A stretch of DNA of 64,000 nucleotides from Flavobacterium noncentrifugens (GCF_900100375.1 NZ_FNEZ01000005.1:1-64000); one strand, 5' to 3'. Shown: positions 18,362 through 27,586, counted from the first letter of the stretch. The notes: generated by a model from the sequence alone, not told the origin. Made by a program: numbers and translations.

Positions 18362-19456
18362 TTAAACTGTCGTATTGATTTTTCCTGAAGCTTCTAGGTT
18401 TCTTTCAATCGCATGTCCTGGTCTCGACCATTTTGGTTTTTCACCCAATGACTGAAATTGAGAATCTTCGGCTTCAACCGTTTTTGGCTGCGATACTTTC
18501 GTAAAGGCTTTTTGCGGATTCAACCCGAGCATTTCAAACATTTTCATGTCTTCATTCACATCGGGATTTGGCGTTGTCAGCAGTTTATCGCCTGCGAAAA
18601 TCGAATTGGCACCGGCAAAAAAGCACATCGCCTGGCCTTCGCGGCTCATGTTCATTCTTCCTGCTGAAAGGCGCACCTGGGTTTCAGGCATGACGATTCT
18701 GGTGGTGGCAACCATTCGGATCATTTCCCAGATCTCGATTGGTTTTTCTTCTTCCATCGGAGTTCCTTCAACGGCAACAAGCGCGTTGATCGGCACCGAC
18801 TCTGGCTGCGGACTCAAAGTCGCCAAAGCCACGAGCATTCCTGCGCGGTCTTCAATACTTTCGCCCATTCCGATAATTCCGCCGCTGCAAACCGTTACGT
18901 TAGTTTTGCGTACATTTTCAATCGTTTTCAAACGGTCTTCAAATCCGCGGGTAGAAATCACTTCTTTATAATATTCTTCTGAGGTATCAAGGTTATGGTT
19001 GTAAGCATACAACCCGGCTTCAGCCAAACGCTGCGCCTGGTTTTCAGTGATCATACCGAGTGTACAGCACACTTCCATATCGAGTTTGTTGATCGTACGA
19101 ACCATTTCCAGAACCTGGTCAAATTCTGGTCCGTCTTTTACATTTCTCCACGCCGCACCCATGCAAACACGCGAAGATCCACTTGATTTGGCACGCAATG
19201 CCTGTGCTTTTACTTGGCTCACCGACATCAAATCATTGCCTTCCACTTTTGTATGGTAACGTGCTGCCTGTGGGCAATAGCCACAGTCTTCAGGGCAGCC
19301 GCCGGTTTTGATTGACAATAAGGTAGAAACCTGAACGACATTTGGATCGTGGTGTTCGCGATGAATTGACGCTGCTTCGAAAAGCAAATCCATCATTGGT
19401 TTGTTATATATGGCGATAATTTCGTCTTTGGTCCAGTCGTGTTTTGTTGTACTCAT
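18362..19456 (-). CDS. bioB: Biotin synthase
   Basis: 364 residues. This radical SAM enzyme inserts sulfur into dethiobiotin, the last step of biotin synthesis, in the cytosol. The [4Fe-4S] motif CPEDCGYCPQ (about residues 54-63) and the usual family signatures are present: YNHNLDTS, TVCSGGIIGMGES and the C-terminal FAGANSIFAGDKLLTTPNP. Arginine RLSAGR of the [2Fe-2S] region is also present. The length matches the family. It appears monocistronic; other bio genes are not in the window. A GGAG Shine-Dalgarno and a TACTTTTG -7 box lie upstream, and a strong terminator follows. Confidence 0.97.
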   Translation of the reverse strand: MSTTKHDWTKDEIIAIYNKPMMDLLFEAASIHREHHDPNVVQVSTLLSIKTGGCPEDCGYCPQAARYHTKVEGNDLMSVSQVKAQALRAKSSGSSRVCMGAAWRNVKDGPEFDQVLEMVRTINKLDMEVCCTLGMITENQAQRLAEAGLYAYNHNLDTSEEYYKEVISTRGFEDRLKTIENVRKTNVTVCSGGIIGMGESIEDRAGMLVALATLSPQPESVPINALVAVEGTPMEEEKPIEIWEMIRMVATTRIVMPETQVRLSAGRMNMSREGQAMCFFAGANSIFAGDKLLTTPNPDVNEDMKMFEMLGLNPQKAFTKVSQPKTVEAEDSQFQSLGEKPKWSRPGHAIERNLEASGKINTTV

Positions 19457-19476
19457 AGCTCCGATTTTAAGATTGT

Positions 19477-19484
19477 CAAAAGTA
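19477..19484 (-). promoter_or_regulatory. -7 box of bioB
   Basis: TACTTTTG on the minus strand, 20 bases before the ATG, fits TAnnTTTG. No clear -33 TTG and no BirA-type operator was recognised. Confidence 0.45.
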
Positions 19485-19613
19485 GGTAATTCCAGTTTAA
19501 ACAGAAAGTTTCTGAGTTAAAGTTTGAATCCGCACATCAATATGGAATAAATATAAATGAGGTTTATACAGCATTGAAACTGCATAAACCTCATAATTTT
19601 TTTGATGATTTAT

Positions 19614-20066
19614 TTAATCTACTTTGTTAATGACTTCGACTTTATCCTTCCAGTACTGCATCAGGCAGAACGAAACGATTAGTGAAGCTGCTGTGGATTC
19701 AAACAACAATCCGATGCAATACTGCTGGATCGACAATTCGCCACCTCCGAAAATAAAACTGTCGGCAAGATTTTTTAAATACGGCTCGCCGCCTTTGAAC
19801 TGGATGTAAGCCAACAAACAGGCAATGCTTAAAATAGCGCCGATCATTGAAGTGACAATGGCAGAAAGCAGATTTTTATTGTATCCGCGGATGCCATCGG
19901 CCTGGTTCATGCTGATGGTGCGGTTTACACCGTAGGCAACGATCAGTATGTTTAATATCCGAAGCATGAAAATGTGCGAAAGCCCCATAAAATCAAGAAT
20001 CAGGAAGTAAATTCCGATGCCTAAAAAAATGATGATTCCGTTTATGAGTTCCCTGGAAAATTTCAT
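19614..20066 (-). CDS. Small integral membrane protein, function unknown (DUF4199-like)
   Basis: About 150 residues from the ATG at 20066 (MKFSRELINGIIIFLGIGIYF); nine more codons upstream are possible but give a less typical start. Four hydrophobic segments are visible (about 8-28, 32-50, 66-90, 118-140). The glycine-rich middle (RGYNKNLLSAIVTSMIGAIL) and four-helix layout resemble DUF4199-type proteins of Bacteroidota, but I cannot confirm the family. No catalytic motif is seen. It stands alone between bioB and the HTTM gene on the same strand. Confidence 0.65.
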   Translation of the reverse strand: MKFSRELINGIIIFLGIGIYFLILDFMGLSHIFMLRILNILIVAYGVNRTISMNQADGIRGYNKNLLSAIVTSMIGAILSIACLLAYIQFKGGEPYLKNLADSFIFGGGELSIQQYCIGLLFESTAASLIVSFCLMQYWKDKVEVINKVD

Positions 20067-20224
20067 AATAAATTGGTTTTGTTTTATCAGCAAAGCTGAT
20101 AATGGTTAGACTTAATAATGATGGATTTACCCAAATTTACTAAAAAATTATGTTTTCACTAGTACAAATTCAGCTTTAATAAAAATTTATAGGCTAAAAG
20201 GCAGAAGAAATGGTTAAAGTATAA

Positions 20225-21535
20225 TTATTTGTCGTTTTGATATAACAAAAGCCACTCGTCGTGATCGAAGAAATTCCACTTTGCATTGGCAAGATCAACA
20301 TTCGGATCAATAAAGGTCTGAGACGGGCCGGCATTTACCGAAACTGAAGCATTCACAAAGACGCTAACATCTTTTCCCTGAAGCGCATATTCTTTTTTGA
20401 TATGCTGCGCCATCTGCCAAATGCCATCGGGCTTTGTCGTGACGAAATTTCGCTGTTTCGGATTCAGTTTCTGATAATTGTAATACGATTCTTCCTTGGT
20501 TTTTTTATCGACGACCCGATAGGCAGCACTGCCCGAACGTTGGCGAAGCATCATCCGCCAACTTAACCGATGGCCTTCTTCTGTCCACAGCACATCGCCC
20601 TTGATCAGGTAATGGCGAAGCGGGAGCGAAAGCTGTACGATAAAATAAGGAATGAAAAAATACAGCAATCTGACTTGATTTTCAAAATGGTAATCATCAG
20701 GCTGTATTGCCGGTTTTTTTCTGAGAAATATGGTTCTGATGCGATCTGCCGGATAAAAAAAGACTACAAAGCTCAATGCAAAAAATGGGAAGATGCCAAT
20801 ACGCAATACCGATGCATTGAATAAATGAAATAAAAGCGCAGCGATAAAGGCGGCCGTCCGGGTTCGTTTCCATAGTAAAAGCGGCACGATCAGCAAATCG
20901 AATGCAATGCCCGACCAGGCAATAAACAAATGAAACCAATGCTGTGCAAACAAGCCTCTTAAAAATTCCGGATGGTGCTCGCCGCCAAGCAGCAGCCTTA
21001 TAAAAGTGCCGTCGAGCCATTGCAGATACAATTTAGAAATGACCGCAAAAAAGTAAACAATCGCAATCTGGAAAACCATAATCCCCGAATACCATTGTGG
21101 CATTGCATCAAGCTGGATTTTTGAATTTCGCTTTACGTCGAGCGAAGCATAACGGTTCGCAGGAAGGAAAAGCATGATGATGCATACAAGCAGCAACAGG
21201 TAATAATGATTGTTGTAAGCTTCTTTCTGCATTAAATACACACCGGCCCATAAAATCGTAAAAAGACCAAGACTGATGCGGTATCGGTAGCCCAGCATCA
21301 CTGCAAACCCTAGCAGGCTCATGGCCAGGAAATAAAAATACATGCCACTGCCTGGAAGCGGCTGCAGCCATTCGAACCCAATATGGGAAAAAGTGAATTC
21401 GGGATCGATCATGACATTTTTGACCCAGCCAGTAAAAATGGCTCCTAAGGTTTCGGCAAAAAGCAGGAATCCAAAGAAAATCCGGAAAATGACTAAGGGC
21501 GCAATGTCAATGGGCTTGCAGCATTTTCGGAACAT
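20225..21535 (-). CDS. HTTM-domain (vitamin K-dependent gamma-carboxylase-like) membrane protein
   Basis: 436 residues. The N-terminal two thirds carry about seven hydrophobic segments in the HTTM pattern (PLVIFRIFFGFLLFAETLGAI; YFLAMSLLGFAVMLGYRYR; NNHYYLLLLVCIIMLFLPANRYASLD), which is the membrane domain of vitamin K-dependent gamma-glutamyl carboxylase. The C-terminal third is soluble and includes LSWRMMLRQRSGSAAYRV, also typical of these homologues. In animals the enzyme carboxylates glutamate in proteins; the substrate of the bacterial homologues is not established. It starts four bases after the ribF stop codon, so it is probably translated from the ribF mRNA. Confidence 0.85.
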   Translation of the reverse strand: MFRKCCKPIDIAPLVIFRIFFGFLLFAETLGAIFTGWVKNVMIDPEFTFSHIGFEWLQPLPGSGMYFYFLAMSLLGFAVMLGYRYRISLGLFTILWAGVYLMQKEAYNNHYYLLLLVCIIMLFLPANRYASLDVKRNSKIQLDAMPQWYSGIMVFQIAIVYFFAVISKLYLQWLDGTFIRLLLGGEHHPEFLRGLFAQHWFHLFIAWSGIAFDLLIVPLLLWKRTRTAAFIAALLFHLFNASVLRIGIFPFFALSFVVFFYPADRIRTIFLRKKPAIQPDDYHFENQVRLLYFFIPYFIVQLSLPLRHYLIKGDVLWTEEGHRLSWRMMLRQRSGSAAYRVVDKKTKEESYYNYQKLNPKQRNFVTTKPDGIWQMAQHIKKEYALQGKDVSVFVNASVSVNAGPSQTFIDPNVDLANAKWNFFDHDEWLLLYQNDK

Positions 21536-21539
21536 AAAA

Positions 21540-22466
21540 TCATTTGTTTATAAATGCAAGCGCATTTAATTTGTCATTGGCCAGTTGTTGCTTCAGCAGG
21601 TCTAAGGAAGCAAATTTTTGTTCGTCGCGCAGGAAATGCAACACAAAAATTTCAAGTTCCTGATCGTATAAATCGGCATTTGTATCAAAAAAGTGGACTT
21701 CAACGCTAAGTGCCGTTCCGCCAACTGTTGGATTGTTGCCAATGTTCATCATCCCAAAAACGGTTTGTCCGCCAATGGTGCTTTTCACGGCATAAACCCC
21801 GATTTTCGGCAGCAATTTGTAATCGTCTTTGATGCTGATGTTTGCTGTTGGGTAACCAATGGTCCTTCCGAGCTGTTTTCCTTTTACGACCGTTCCGCTA
21901 AGGAAATAATCATAACCGAGATACTGCCGCGCCAATGCGGTGTTTCCTTCGTGCAGCGCATTCCGGATTTTGGTCGAACTCACAGAAACCTCGTCGATTT
22001 CCTGTGCTGATATCTGCTCGACCTCAAACCCGTACTGTTCGCCAAAAACGATCAGGTCATTGATGTCTGCCGTGCGGTTTCGGCCAAAACGGTGGTCGTG
22101 GCCGATGATTATTTTCTGGATGTTGAATTTGGCTACAAGAACATCGGCAACGAATTCTTCGGCGGTAAGCCTTGAAAAATTTTCATCGAATGGATGAATG
22201 ATGAGGTTTTCGAGTCCGGTGTTTTCCAGCAAAAGAATTTTTTCTGCCATGGTATTGAGCAGTTTAATCTCTGATTTTTCCTGAAGCACCATTCGCGGAT
22301 GCGGGTAAAATGTCAGGATCAGGCTTTCGCAGCCGCTTGCCTGCGCGTTCTGGATCAATTTTTCGATGATTTTTTTATGCCCAATATGGACACCGTCAAA
22401 AGTACCAAGGGTAACGATTGTTTTCTTATCGGAATTAAAATCACTGATGGACTGAAAAATTTTCAA
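21540..22466 (-). CDS. ribF: Bifunctional riboflavin kinase / FAD synthetase
   Basis: 308 residues. It phosphorylates riboflavin to FMN and adenylates FMN to FAD. The N-terminal nucleotidyltransferase domain has GTFDGVHIGHKK (about 20-31) and IIGHDHRFGRNR; the C-terminal riboflavin kinase domain has GRTIGYPTANI (about 205-215) and VYAVKSTIGG. Family homology starts at 'KIFQSI', and the matching codon is TTG; the nearest upstream ATG is out of frame, so TTG is taken as the start. The HTTM gene follows four bases downstream. No FMN riboswitch was recognised upstream. Confidence 0.95.
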   Translation of the reverse strand: MKIFQSISDFNSDKKTIVTLGTFDGVHIGHKKIIEKLIQNAQASGCESLILTFYPHPRMVLQEKSEIKLLNTMAEKILLLENTGLENLIIHPFDENFSRLTAEEFVADVLVAKFNIQKIIIGHDHRFGRNRTADINDLIVFGEQYGFEVEQISAQEIDEVSVSSTKIRNALHEGNTALARQYLGYDYFLSGTVVKGKQLGRTIGYPTANISIKDDYKLLPKIGVYAVKSTIGGQTVFGMMNIGNNPTVGGTALSVEVHFFDTNADLYDQELEIFVLHFLRDEQKFASLDLLKQQLANDKLNALAFINK

Positions 22467-22593
22467 AGCATTCGAGTTAAGATTGCGAATTTAAGGCAAA
22501 GACTTCAATAATCAAATATTGAATGGGACCTTTTCAAAAACGCGTACTGAGGTCATAAATAGCAACATGTGTTAAAAAATATGGGGTAAACCC

Positions 22594-22620
22594 TTGAATT
22601 AAAATTTTATATTACTTTTA
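22594..22620 (+). promoter_or_regulatory. Possible promoter of the metalloprotease gene
   Basis: TTG at 22594-22596 and TACTTTTA at 22613-22620 (one mismatch to TAnnTTTG), spacer 16, 24 bases before the ATG. Confidence 0.4.
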
Positions 22621-22643
22621 CTTCCTATTTTAAAAATCTAAAA

Positions 22644-25331
22644 ATGAAAAAATTAATACTTTTTGTAGCTGCTGTACTCCTTTTTTCGGGGAATGGGTAT
22701 GGCCAGCAATTGTGGAGTAAGGTTTCAAGACCTGAAGCAATTACTTCTGAAATCCTGCCAAGGGATACGCATCCGGCGGCTTATCAGATTTATGCTTTGA
22801 ACATGGAATTGCTGAAATCAAAACTTGCAGCAGCGCCGTCAAGATTGCTTCAGACAAATTCAAATGTAATCATTGCATTCCCAAATGCTGAAGGAAAAAT
22901 GCAAAATTACAAGATGTACGAAGCTTCGGTAATGGCTCCTGAATTGGCAGCCAGACATCCTGAAATCCAGTCTTATGTAGGAACAGGAATCGATGATCCG
23001 ACAGCTTCTATCAGAATAACAACCACACTTTTTGGATTGCATACGATGACGCTTTCAGCTCACGGAACAAATTATATCGATCCCTATTCAAAAGATTTAA
23101 AAAATTATATCGTCTACGATCGCGAAGGGCTTACTTCTACTAAAAAACATACTTGTGGCGTAAAAGAACCGGGCATTGATTTGAACGGTGAAGTTACTGA
23201 AGGGCCGCTTTTTCGTGCCAACAACAGTTTATTTAAAACCTACCGTCTTGCAATGGCATGTACTATTGAATATGCCGCTTATCACGTGAATGCTGCCGGA
23301 CTTTCCGGGGGAACATTGGCACAGAAAAAAGCTGCGGTATTGGCAGCAATGACCGTTACCATGGCCAGGGTTAATGGTGTTTATGAAAGAGATATGGCTT
23401 TGACTATGGTGCTTATCCCAAATAATGAAGATATTATTTTTATTACTTCTGATGAATTTGACAATCAAAATTCTGCACCCGAATATCCTTTGTTAGCCCA
23501 AAGCCAAACGGTTATTGATAATGTAATCGGTACTGCAAATTACGATATCGGGCATACGGTAAGTACTGGTGCCGGTGGTGTTGCTACTCCGCAAGGGCCA
23601 TGCAATGCGACTAAAGCGAGAGGAATTACAGGAACTGATTCTCCGGTTGGAGATCCGTACGACATTGACTATGTAGCACACGAAATGGGACACCAATGGG
23701 GATGTTCACATACCTTTAATAGTGACCAGGATAGTTGTGGCGGTGGAAACAGAGTTACCTCTTCGGCATTCGAACCTGGAAGCGGAACAACAATTATGGC
23801 TTATGCAGGAATTTGTGCCCCGGATAACGTGCAACTGCACTCAGATGCTTATTTCCATGCAAGAAGCCTCATACAAATGCAGTCTTTTGTAAATGGAGGA
23901 GGAAATTGTGGTGTTATTTTAGCCAATGGAAATACTCCTCCGGTAGTAAGTGCAGGAAGTAATTATACAATTCCTTTTGGAACAGCATTTGTCCTTACAG
24001 GATCTGCAACGGATGTAAATGACGATGCGCTGACCTATTGCTGGGAACAGTATAATTTTCAGATTTCAGAGCAGCCGCCATTGGCGACAAATACGGTAGG
24101 GCCAAGTTTCAGGTCTTATTCGCCAACTACATCGCCATCAAGATATTTTCCAAAACTCTCTGATATTCTTGCAAATAATTTAACGCCAACATGGGAAGCA
24201 GTACCAAGCGTTGCAAGAACAATGATCTTTTCATTGGTGGTGAGAGACAACAGAATGCCATTAGGCGGGCAAACGGAAAGGTCAACAATGACACTGACTT
24301 ATGCCAATACAGGTCCGTTCAAAGTGACCTCACAAGCGGCATCAGTGACCTGGGCGAAAAATTCAGATCAGGTGGTTACGTGGGATGTTGCAGGTACAGA
24401 TGCAAACGGGATAAATACTTCGGCTGTAAATATTAAATTGTCTATTGACGGAGGGCTTACTTTCCCATACACACTTGCTGAAAATACGGCAAACGATGGT
24501 AACGAAACGATCATTGTTCCTGATACACCAGCATCACAAAATTGCCGTATTAAAGTAGAAGCAGTTGGAAATGTATATTTTGCAATCAACACAGCAAAAG
24601 TACTGATTGGCTATGAAATTGTTAACAGTTGTACGACTTATGCTTATGCCGGTGCAGCTTTTGCATTGCCAGACAGTACAACTTACACTCAAAAAACAAT
24701 TAATGTGCCAACAACAGGGGTTATTACCGACGTGAATGCCACTGTAAATGCCACACATGCAAATATTCAAAACCTGAATATTGTATTGCAAAAACCAGGA
24801 GGAGGAAACGTTGTATTGTTTAACCAGCAATGTTCCGGAAGTTCAAATATGAACGTTACTTTCGACAGCCAGGCTTCAGCAATTGTTTGCAGCAGTCCGT
24901 TAGAAGGAACTTTCGCGCCAACCGTAGCAACAGCGCTTAATGCTTTCAACGGTTCTAGCCCAACAGGAAACTGGACATTTGCTTTCAGGGATATGGTTGC
25001 CGGAACGACAGGTACGATCAATTCCTTTTCAGTAACGGTATGTACACAGGAAATAAGATTGCTTGCAGCAGAAAATTTTGAATTCAAGGATTTCGCCTTG
25101 TATCCAAATCCGAATGCAGGAAACTTTACCGTTCAATTCAAGTCAGCATCAAACCAAAAAATCAACATCCTGGTTCATGACCTAAGCGGAAGAAAGATTT
25201 TTGATAAATCATACAGCAATACCGGAATGTTCTCTCAAAACCTGCAATTGGACAAAGCGGCTTCAGGAGTTTACCTGGTGTCGGTTACCGATGGCGACAA
25301 GAAAATTGTCAAAAGGATTTCAGTGAAATAA
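22644..25331 (+). CDS. T9SS-secreted reprolysin-like zinc metalloprotease with P domain
   Basis: 895 residues. A signal peptide (ILFVAAVLLFSGNGYGQ) and a propeptide-like region (about 20-190) come before an M12-type catalytic domain (about 195-440). The zinc site HEMGHQWGCSHTF (HExxHxxGxxH, first His at residue 346) is complete, and a later methionine (TTIMAYAGIC) fits the Met-turn of metzincins. An Ig/fibronectin-like part (about 445-655), a proprotein-convertase P/Homo B-like domain (about 665-805) and a T9SS type A sorting domain (about 815-895, YPNPNAGNFTV...KKIVKRISVK) follow. It is expected to be an exported, extracellular or cell-surface protease. The gene is monocistronic and ends at a shared terminator. 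Confidence 0.93.
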   Translation: MKKLILFVAAVLLFSGNGYGQQLWSKVSRPEAITSEILPRDTHPAAYQIYALNMELLKSKLAAAPSRLLQTNSNVIIAFPNAEGKMQNYKMYEASVMAPELAARHPEIQSYVGTGIDDPTASIRITTTLFGLHTMTLSAHGTNYIDPYSKDLKNYIVYDREGLTSTKKHTCGVKEPGIDLNGEVTEGPLFRANNSLFKTYRLAMACTIEYAAYHVNAAGLSGGTLAQKKAAVLAAMTVTMARVNGVYERDMALTMVLIPNNEDIIFITSDEFDNQNSAPEYPLLAQSQTVIDNVIGTANYDIGHTVSTGAGGVATPQGPCNATKARGITGTDSPVGDPYDIDYVAHEMGHQWGCSHTFNSDQDSCGGGNRVTSSAFEPGSGTTIMAYAGICAPDNVQLHSDAYFHARSLIQMQSFVNGGGNCGVILANGNTPPVVSAGSNYTIPFGTAFVLTGSATDVNDDALTYCWEQYNFQISEQPPLATNTVGPSFRSYSPTTSPSRYFPKLSDILANNLTPTWEAVPSVARTMIFSLVVRDNRMPLGGQTERSTMTLTYANTGPFKVTSQAASVTWAKNSDQVVTWDVAGTDANGINTSAVNIKLSIDGGLTFPYTLAENTANDGNETIIVPDTPASQNCRIKVEAVGNVYFAINTAKVLIGYEIVNSCTTYAYAGAAFALPDSTTYTQKTINVPTTGVITDVNATVNATHANIQNLNIVLQKPGGGNVVLFNQQCSGSSNMNVTFDSQASAIVCSSPLEGTFAPTVATALNAFNGSSPTGNWTFAFRDMVAGTTGTINSFSVTVCTQEIRLLAAENFEFKDFALYPNPNAGNFTVQFKSASNQKINILVHDLSGRKIFDKSYSNTGMFSQNLQLDKAASGVYLVSVTDGDKKIVKRISVK

Positions 25332-25349
25332 TTTAATTCACTTATAATG

Positions 25350-25378
25350 AAAGAGCCCGTAATTTACGGGCTCTTTTT
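25350..25378. terminator. Bidirectional terminator between convergent genes
   Basis: Stem aaagagcccgt / acgggctcttt with a 5-base loop, between the protease stop and the lipoprotein stop. Confidence 0.9.
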
Positions 25379-25880
25379 ATTTTATGTCAAATGTAATGGT
25401 TTTGATAAGCTGGGGAACTTCTGAAACAGTGAAACTTAAACTGGCTTTTTTATCCTGAATCGAAAGCTTTCCGGAGCCCACTTTATAATTTCCCGTTTGT
25501 CCTTTGCAGTAACAAAACCTTCCGAAGAGCATTTGTGTTTTTTGAAGATCTGCATTTTCAAAATCCTGATTTTCAAAATTGTCAAGTTCAAAAACAATTT
25601 CCTCACGATAGCCCGCATCCTGAATGTCGCCTTTTACTGTTTTTGAATAGCTATATTTGATGACTTTTTTCTGAAGATCATCTTCAAGTTTGTAATACAC
25701 GCTCCCAAATTCATCAAGGTTGACCTGCATTTTTTTGTTTTCGAAAACTTCGATCCTGCAAGTTCCGGCTTTCGGGCATTCGCTTTCAAGTTGCAGCACA
25801 ACTTGATTTTGACTGACGCCCGTTTTTTTAGAAGCGCAGCCTAAAAACAAAATTGCCGTACAGATCAGTAGTTTTTTCAT
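25377..25880 (-). CDS. Putative lipoprotein, function unknown
   Basis: 167 residues. The N terminus MKKLLICTAILFLGCASKK is a lipoprotein-type signal with cysteine at about residue 15. The rest is a soluble, mostly beta region (LEDDLQKKVIKYSYSKTV; FCYCKGQTGNYKVGSGKLSI) with several cysteines (CPKAGTC, CYC) that I cannot assign to a family. Its ATG overlaps the pth stop codon by one base (TAATG), so the two genes are translationally coupled. It is probably anchored in the inner leaflet of the outer membrane or in the inner membrane. Function is not inferred. Confidence 0.75.
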   Translation of the reverse strand: MKKLLICTAILFLGCASKKTGVSQNQVVLQLESECPKAGTCRIEVFENKKMQVNLDEFGSVYYKLEDDLQKKVIKYSYSKTVKGDIQDAGYREEIVFELDNFENQDFENADLQKTQMLFGRFCYCKGQTGNYKVGSGKLSIQDKKASLSFTVSEVPQLIKTITFDIK

Positions 25881-26557
25881 TATTTCCCGTTGAATGAAGT
25901 CATGGTAATTTCTAATCCGGCCGTGCCAAAAGACCGGATGATTTCTGAAGCCAGTTCCAGTCTTTCCGGAAGTTTGGCTTTTTCATTGTCATCCCAGTCG
26001 GCAAGGACATAATTTACTTGCTGGCCTTTTTTGAATTCATCGCTGATGCCGAAACGAAAGCGCGTATAGTTTTGCGTATTCAAAACGAGATTGATGTTCT
26101 TGAGTCCGTTGTGGCCGCCGTCGCTGCCTTTTGGCTTGATGCGGATCGCTCCAAACGGCAAATTCAAATCATCGGTAATTACTAATAAATTTTCGAGGGG
26201 AATATTTTCCTTATCCATCCAGTATTGCACGGCTTTTCCGCTGAGGTTCATGTAGGTGTTTGGTTTCAGCAGAAAGAACGTGCGGCCTTTAAATTTGTAT
26301 TCGGCCATGGCGCCAAGCTTTACGGTTTCAAAAGACAAAGATTCCTGTTTGGCTAAAAAATCCAGGATTTTAAAGCCGATATTGTGGCGTGTATTGACAT
26401 ATTCGGCGCCGATGTTTCCAAGTCCGGCGATTAGATATTTATTACTCACATTTTTCATATTGTTTTTTAGGTGTTCGTGAACCTCCGGTTTCATAGGATC
26501 AATGATTTCTTTGGGTTCCGAAGTTTCGGATCTGAATATTTTATGGAACCAGTTCAT
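25880..26557 (-). CDS. pth: Peptidyl-tRNA hydrolase
   Basis: 225 residues from the ATG at 26557. It recycles peptidyl-tRNAs that drop off ribosomes. The family motifs are complete: GLGNIGAEYVNTRHNIGF (with catalytic His), LLKPNTYMNLSG, and DDLNLPFGAIRIKPKGSDGGHNGLKNI. The 38 or so residues before KYLIAGLGN are an extra charged extension seen in some Flavobacteria; a shorter start (MKNVSNKYL) cannot be excluded. The frame is open for 65 codons further upstream, but those run through a dispersed repeat and are not coding. A TATATTTG box four bases before the ATG supports the chosen start. The gene is coupled to the lipoprotein gene downstream. Confidence 0.93.
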   Translation of the reverse strand: MNWFHKIFRSETSEPKEIIDPMKPEVHEHLKNNMKNVSNKYLIAGLGNIGAEYVNTRHNIGFKILDFLAKQESLSFETVKLGAMAEYKFKGRTFFLLKPNTYMNLSGKAVQYWMDKENIPLENLLVITDDLNLPFGAIRIKPKGSDGGHNGLKNINLVLNTQNYTRFRFGISDEFKKGQQVNYVLADWDDNEKAKLPERLELASEIIRSFGTAGLEITMTSFNGK

Positions 26558-26561
26558 GCTG

Positions 26562-26569
26562 CAAATATA
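26562..26569 (-). promoter_or_regulatory. -7 box of pth, placed for a near-leaderless transcript
   Basis: TATATTTG followed by CAGC and ATG on the minus strand. The spacing to the start codon is the same four bases as at recX. Confidence 0.5.
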
Positions 26570-26593
26570 GCAGATTTTTATTTTGGAGCGAAA

Positions 26594-26672
26594 GGCTCTA
26601 GCCCGGATGGCAGCGGCATCCTTTATGGAGCGCAGCGGAGTAAAGATACAGCGGACAGCCGGAATAGCTCCT
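26594..26672 (-). repeat. Dispersed palindromic element, GGAGCT...AGGGCTAG family, copy 1
   Basis: On the minus strand this reads GGAGCTATTCC...GTCCGCTGTATC...AAAGGATGCCGCTGCCATC...GGGCTAGAGCC. It closely resembles 63365-63449. The centre can fold (ATCTTTA...TAAAGGAT). It lies just upstream of the pth promoter box. Confidence 0.75.
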
Positions 26673-26755
26673 AGAAAAATTCGGATTAAATTTGGACAGA
26701 TTGCTTCGTTGTTCCTCCTCGCAAATGATGTTCGTTCGTCGCAGTGACGCATAAA

Positions 26756-26785
26756 AAAAGCGCCGATCGTAAAACCGGCGCTTTT
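26756..26785 (-). terminator. Rho-independent terminator after rplY
   Basis: Stem aaaagcgccg / cggcgctttt with a 10-base loop, 20 bases beyond the rplY stop; read on the minus strand it ends in T residues. Confidence 0.88.
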
Positions 26786-26804
26786 GAAATATTGTGAAAA
26801 AAAA

Positions 26805-27413
26805 TTATTTTTTCTTTCCTTTAACAGGCGCTTTCGCTGCTTTTGCTGCTTCCTGAGCTGCTTTCATAGCCGCACGTGAGATTCTCACCTGAGCTACTAC
26901 GGTGTTTTCTGGGTGCATCAATTTGTATTTGTCAGAAATTAAAGACGTTACATACATTTTGTTTCCCATTTCCATTGGCGTAATGTCGGCCTCGATAAAA
27001 TCCGGAAGGTCTTTCGGCAACGCTTTTACTTTTAAACGACGTTGGTTTAAACGCAAAACACCTCCTAAAAGTACACCTGGAGACGTTCCAACTACTTTCA
27101 CAGGAACTTCCATAGTGATTTCTTTGTCGTCTTTCAATTGGAAAAAGTCGATGTGCAATATTTTGTCAGACACCGGGTGAACCTGGATATCCTGCAAAAC
27201 TGCATCGTAAGTTTTACCACCAAGGTCGATCACAACAGTGTGCGCGTTTGGAGTGTAAACCAAGCTTTTGAATTCTTTTTCTTCTGCTGAAAAATGCACT
27301 GGTTGACCTCCTCCGTATAACACGCAAGGAACCGCTCCAGCATTACGTACGGCTTTAGTCGCAACTTTGCCCACGCTTTCTCTTTCTGATCCTTTAATCG
27401 TAATCGATTTCAT
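26805..27413 (-). CDS. rplY: 50S ribosomal protein L25 / general stress protein Ctc
   Basis: 202 residues, the long (Ctc-type) form with an N-terminal 5S-rRNA-binding L25 domain (about 1-92: [33 protein letters not shown]) and a C-terminal TL5 beta domain (about 98-185: [31 protein letters not shown]). The tail is rich in alanine and lysine ([18 protein letters not shown]). It binds 5S rRNA in the large ribosomal subunit. It lies downstream of prs on the same strand, a conserved gene pair in Bacteroidota, with a repeat element filling the 173-base gap. Confidence 0.96.
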   Translation of the reverse strand: MKSITIKGSERESVGKVATKAVRNAGAVPCVLYGGGQPVHFSAEEKEFKSLVYTPNAHTVVIDLGGKTYDAVLQDIQVHPVSDKILHIDFFQLKDDKEITMEVPVKVVGTSPGVLLGGVLRLNQRRLKVKALPKDLPDFIEADITPMEMGNKMYVTSLISDKYKLMHPENTVVAQVRISRAAMKAAQEAAKAAKAPVKGKKK

Positions 27414-27488
27414 TGTAAAAATATATAGTTAATAAAAAAATACTTGTTTGGTCGAACGTCAAATGACAAATGTCGAATGACTTTCTTT

Positions 27489-27579
27489 GGGCGTTTCCCT
27501 GCGGGTCAGGCTTTCCGCTTTTATCTTTTGCTCCGCTGCGCTTTGCAAAAGGATAACCGCTTCAATCCTTAACGCGGGC
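27489..27579 (+). repeat. Dispersed palindromic element, copy 2
   Basis: Begins GGGCGTTTCCC...GGCTTTCCGCT, has the foldable core ATCTTTTG...CAAAAGGAT, and ends TCAATCCTTAACGCGGG. It fills the gap between prs and rplY and ends eight bases from the prs stop codon. Confidence 0.75.
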
Positions 27580-27586
27580 ATTTTCA

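Noticed and set aside
26558..26752. An N-terminal extension of pth by 65 codons
   Set aside because: The extra codons read through a dispersed repeat and are followed by a -7 box just before the ATG at 26557.
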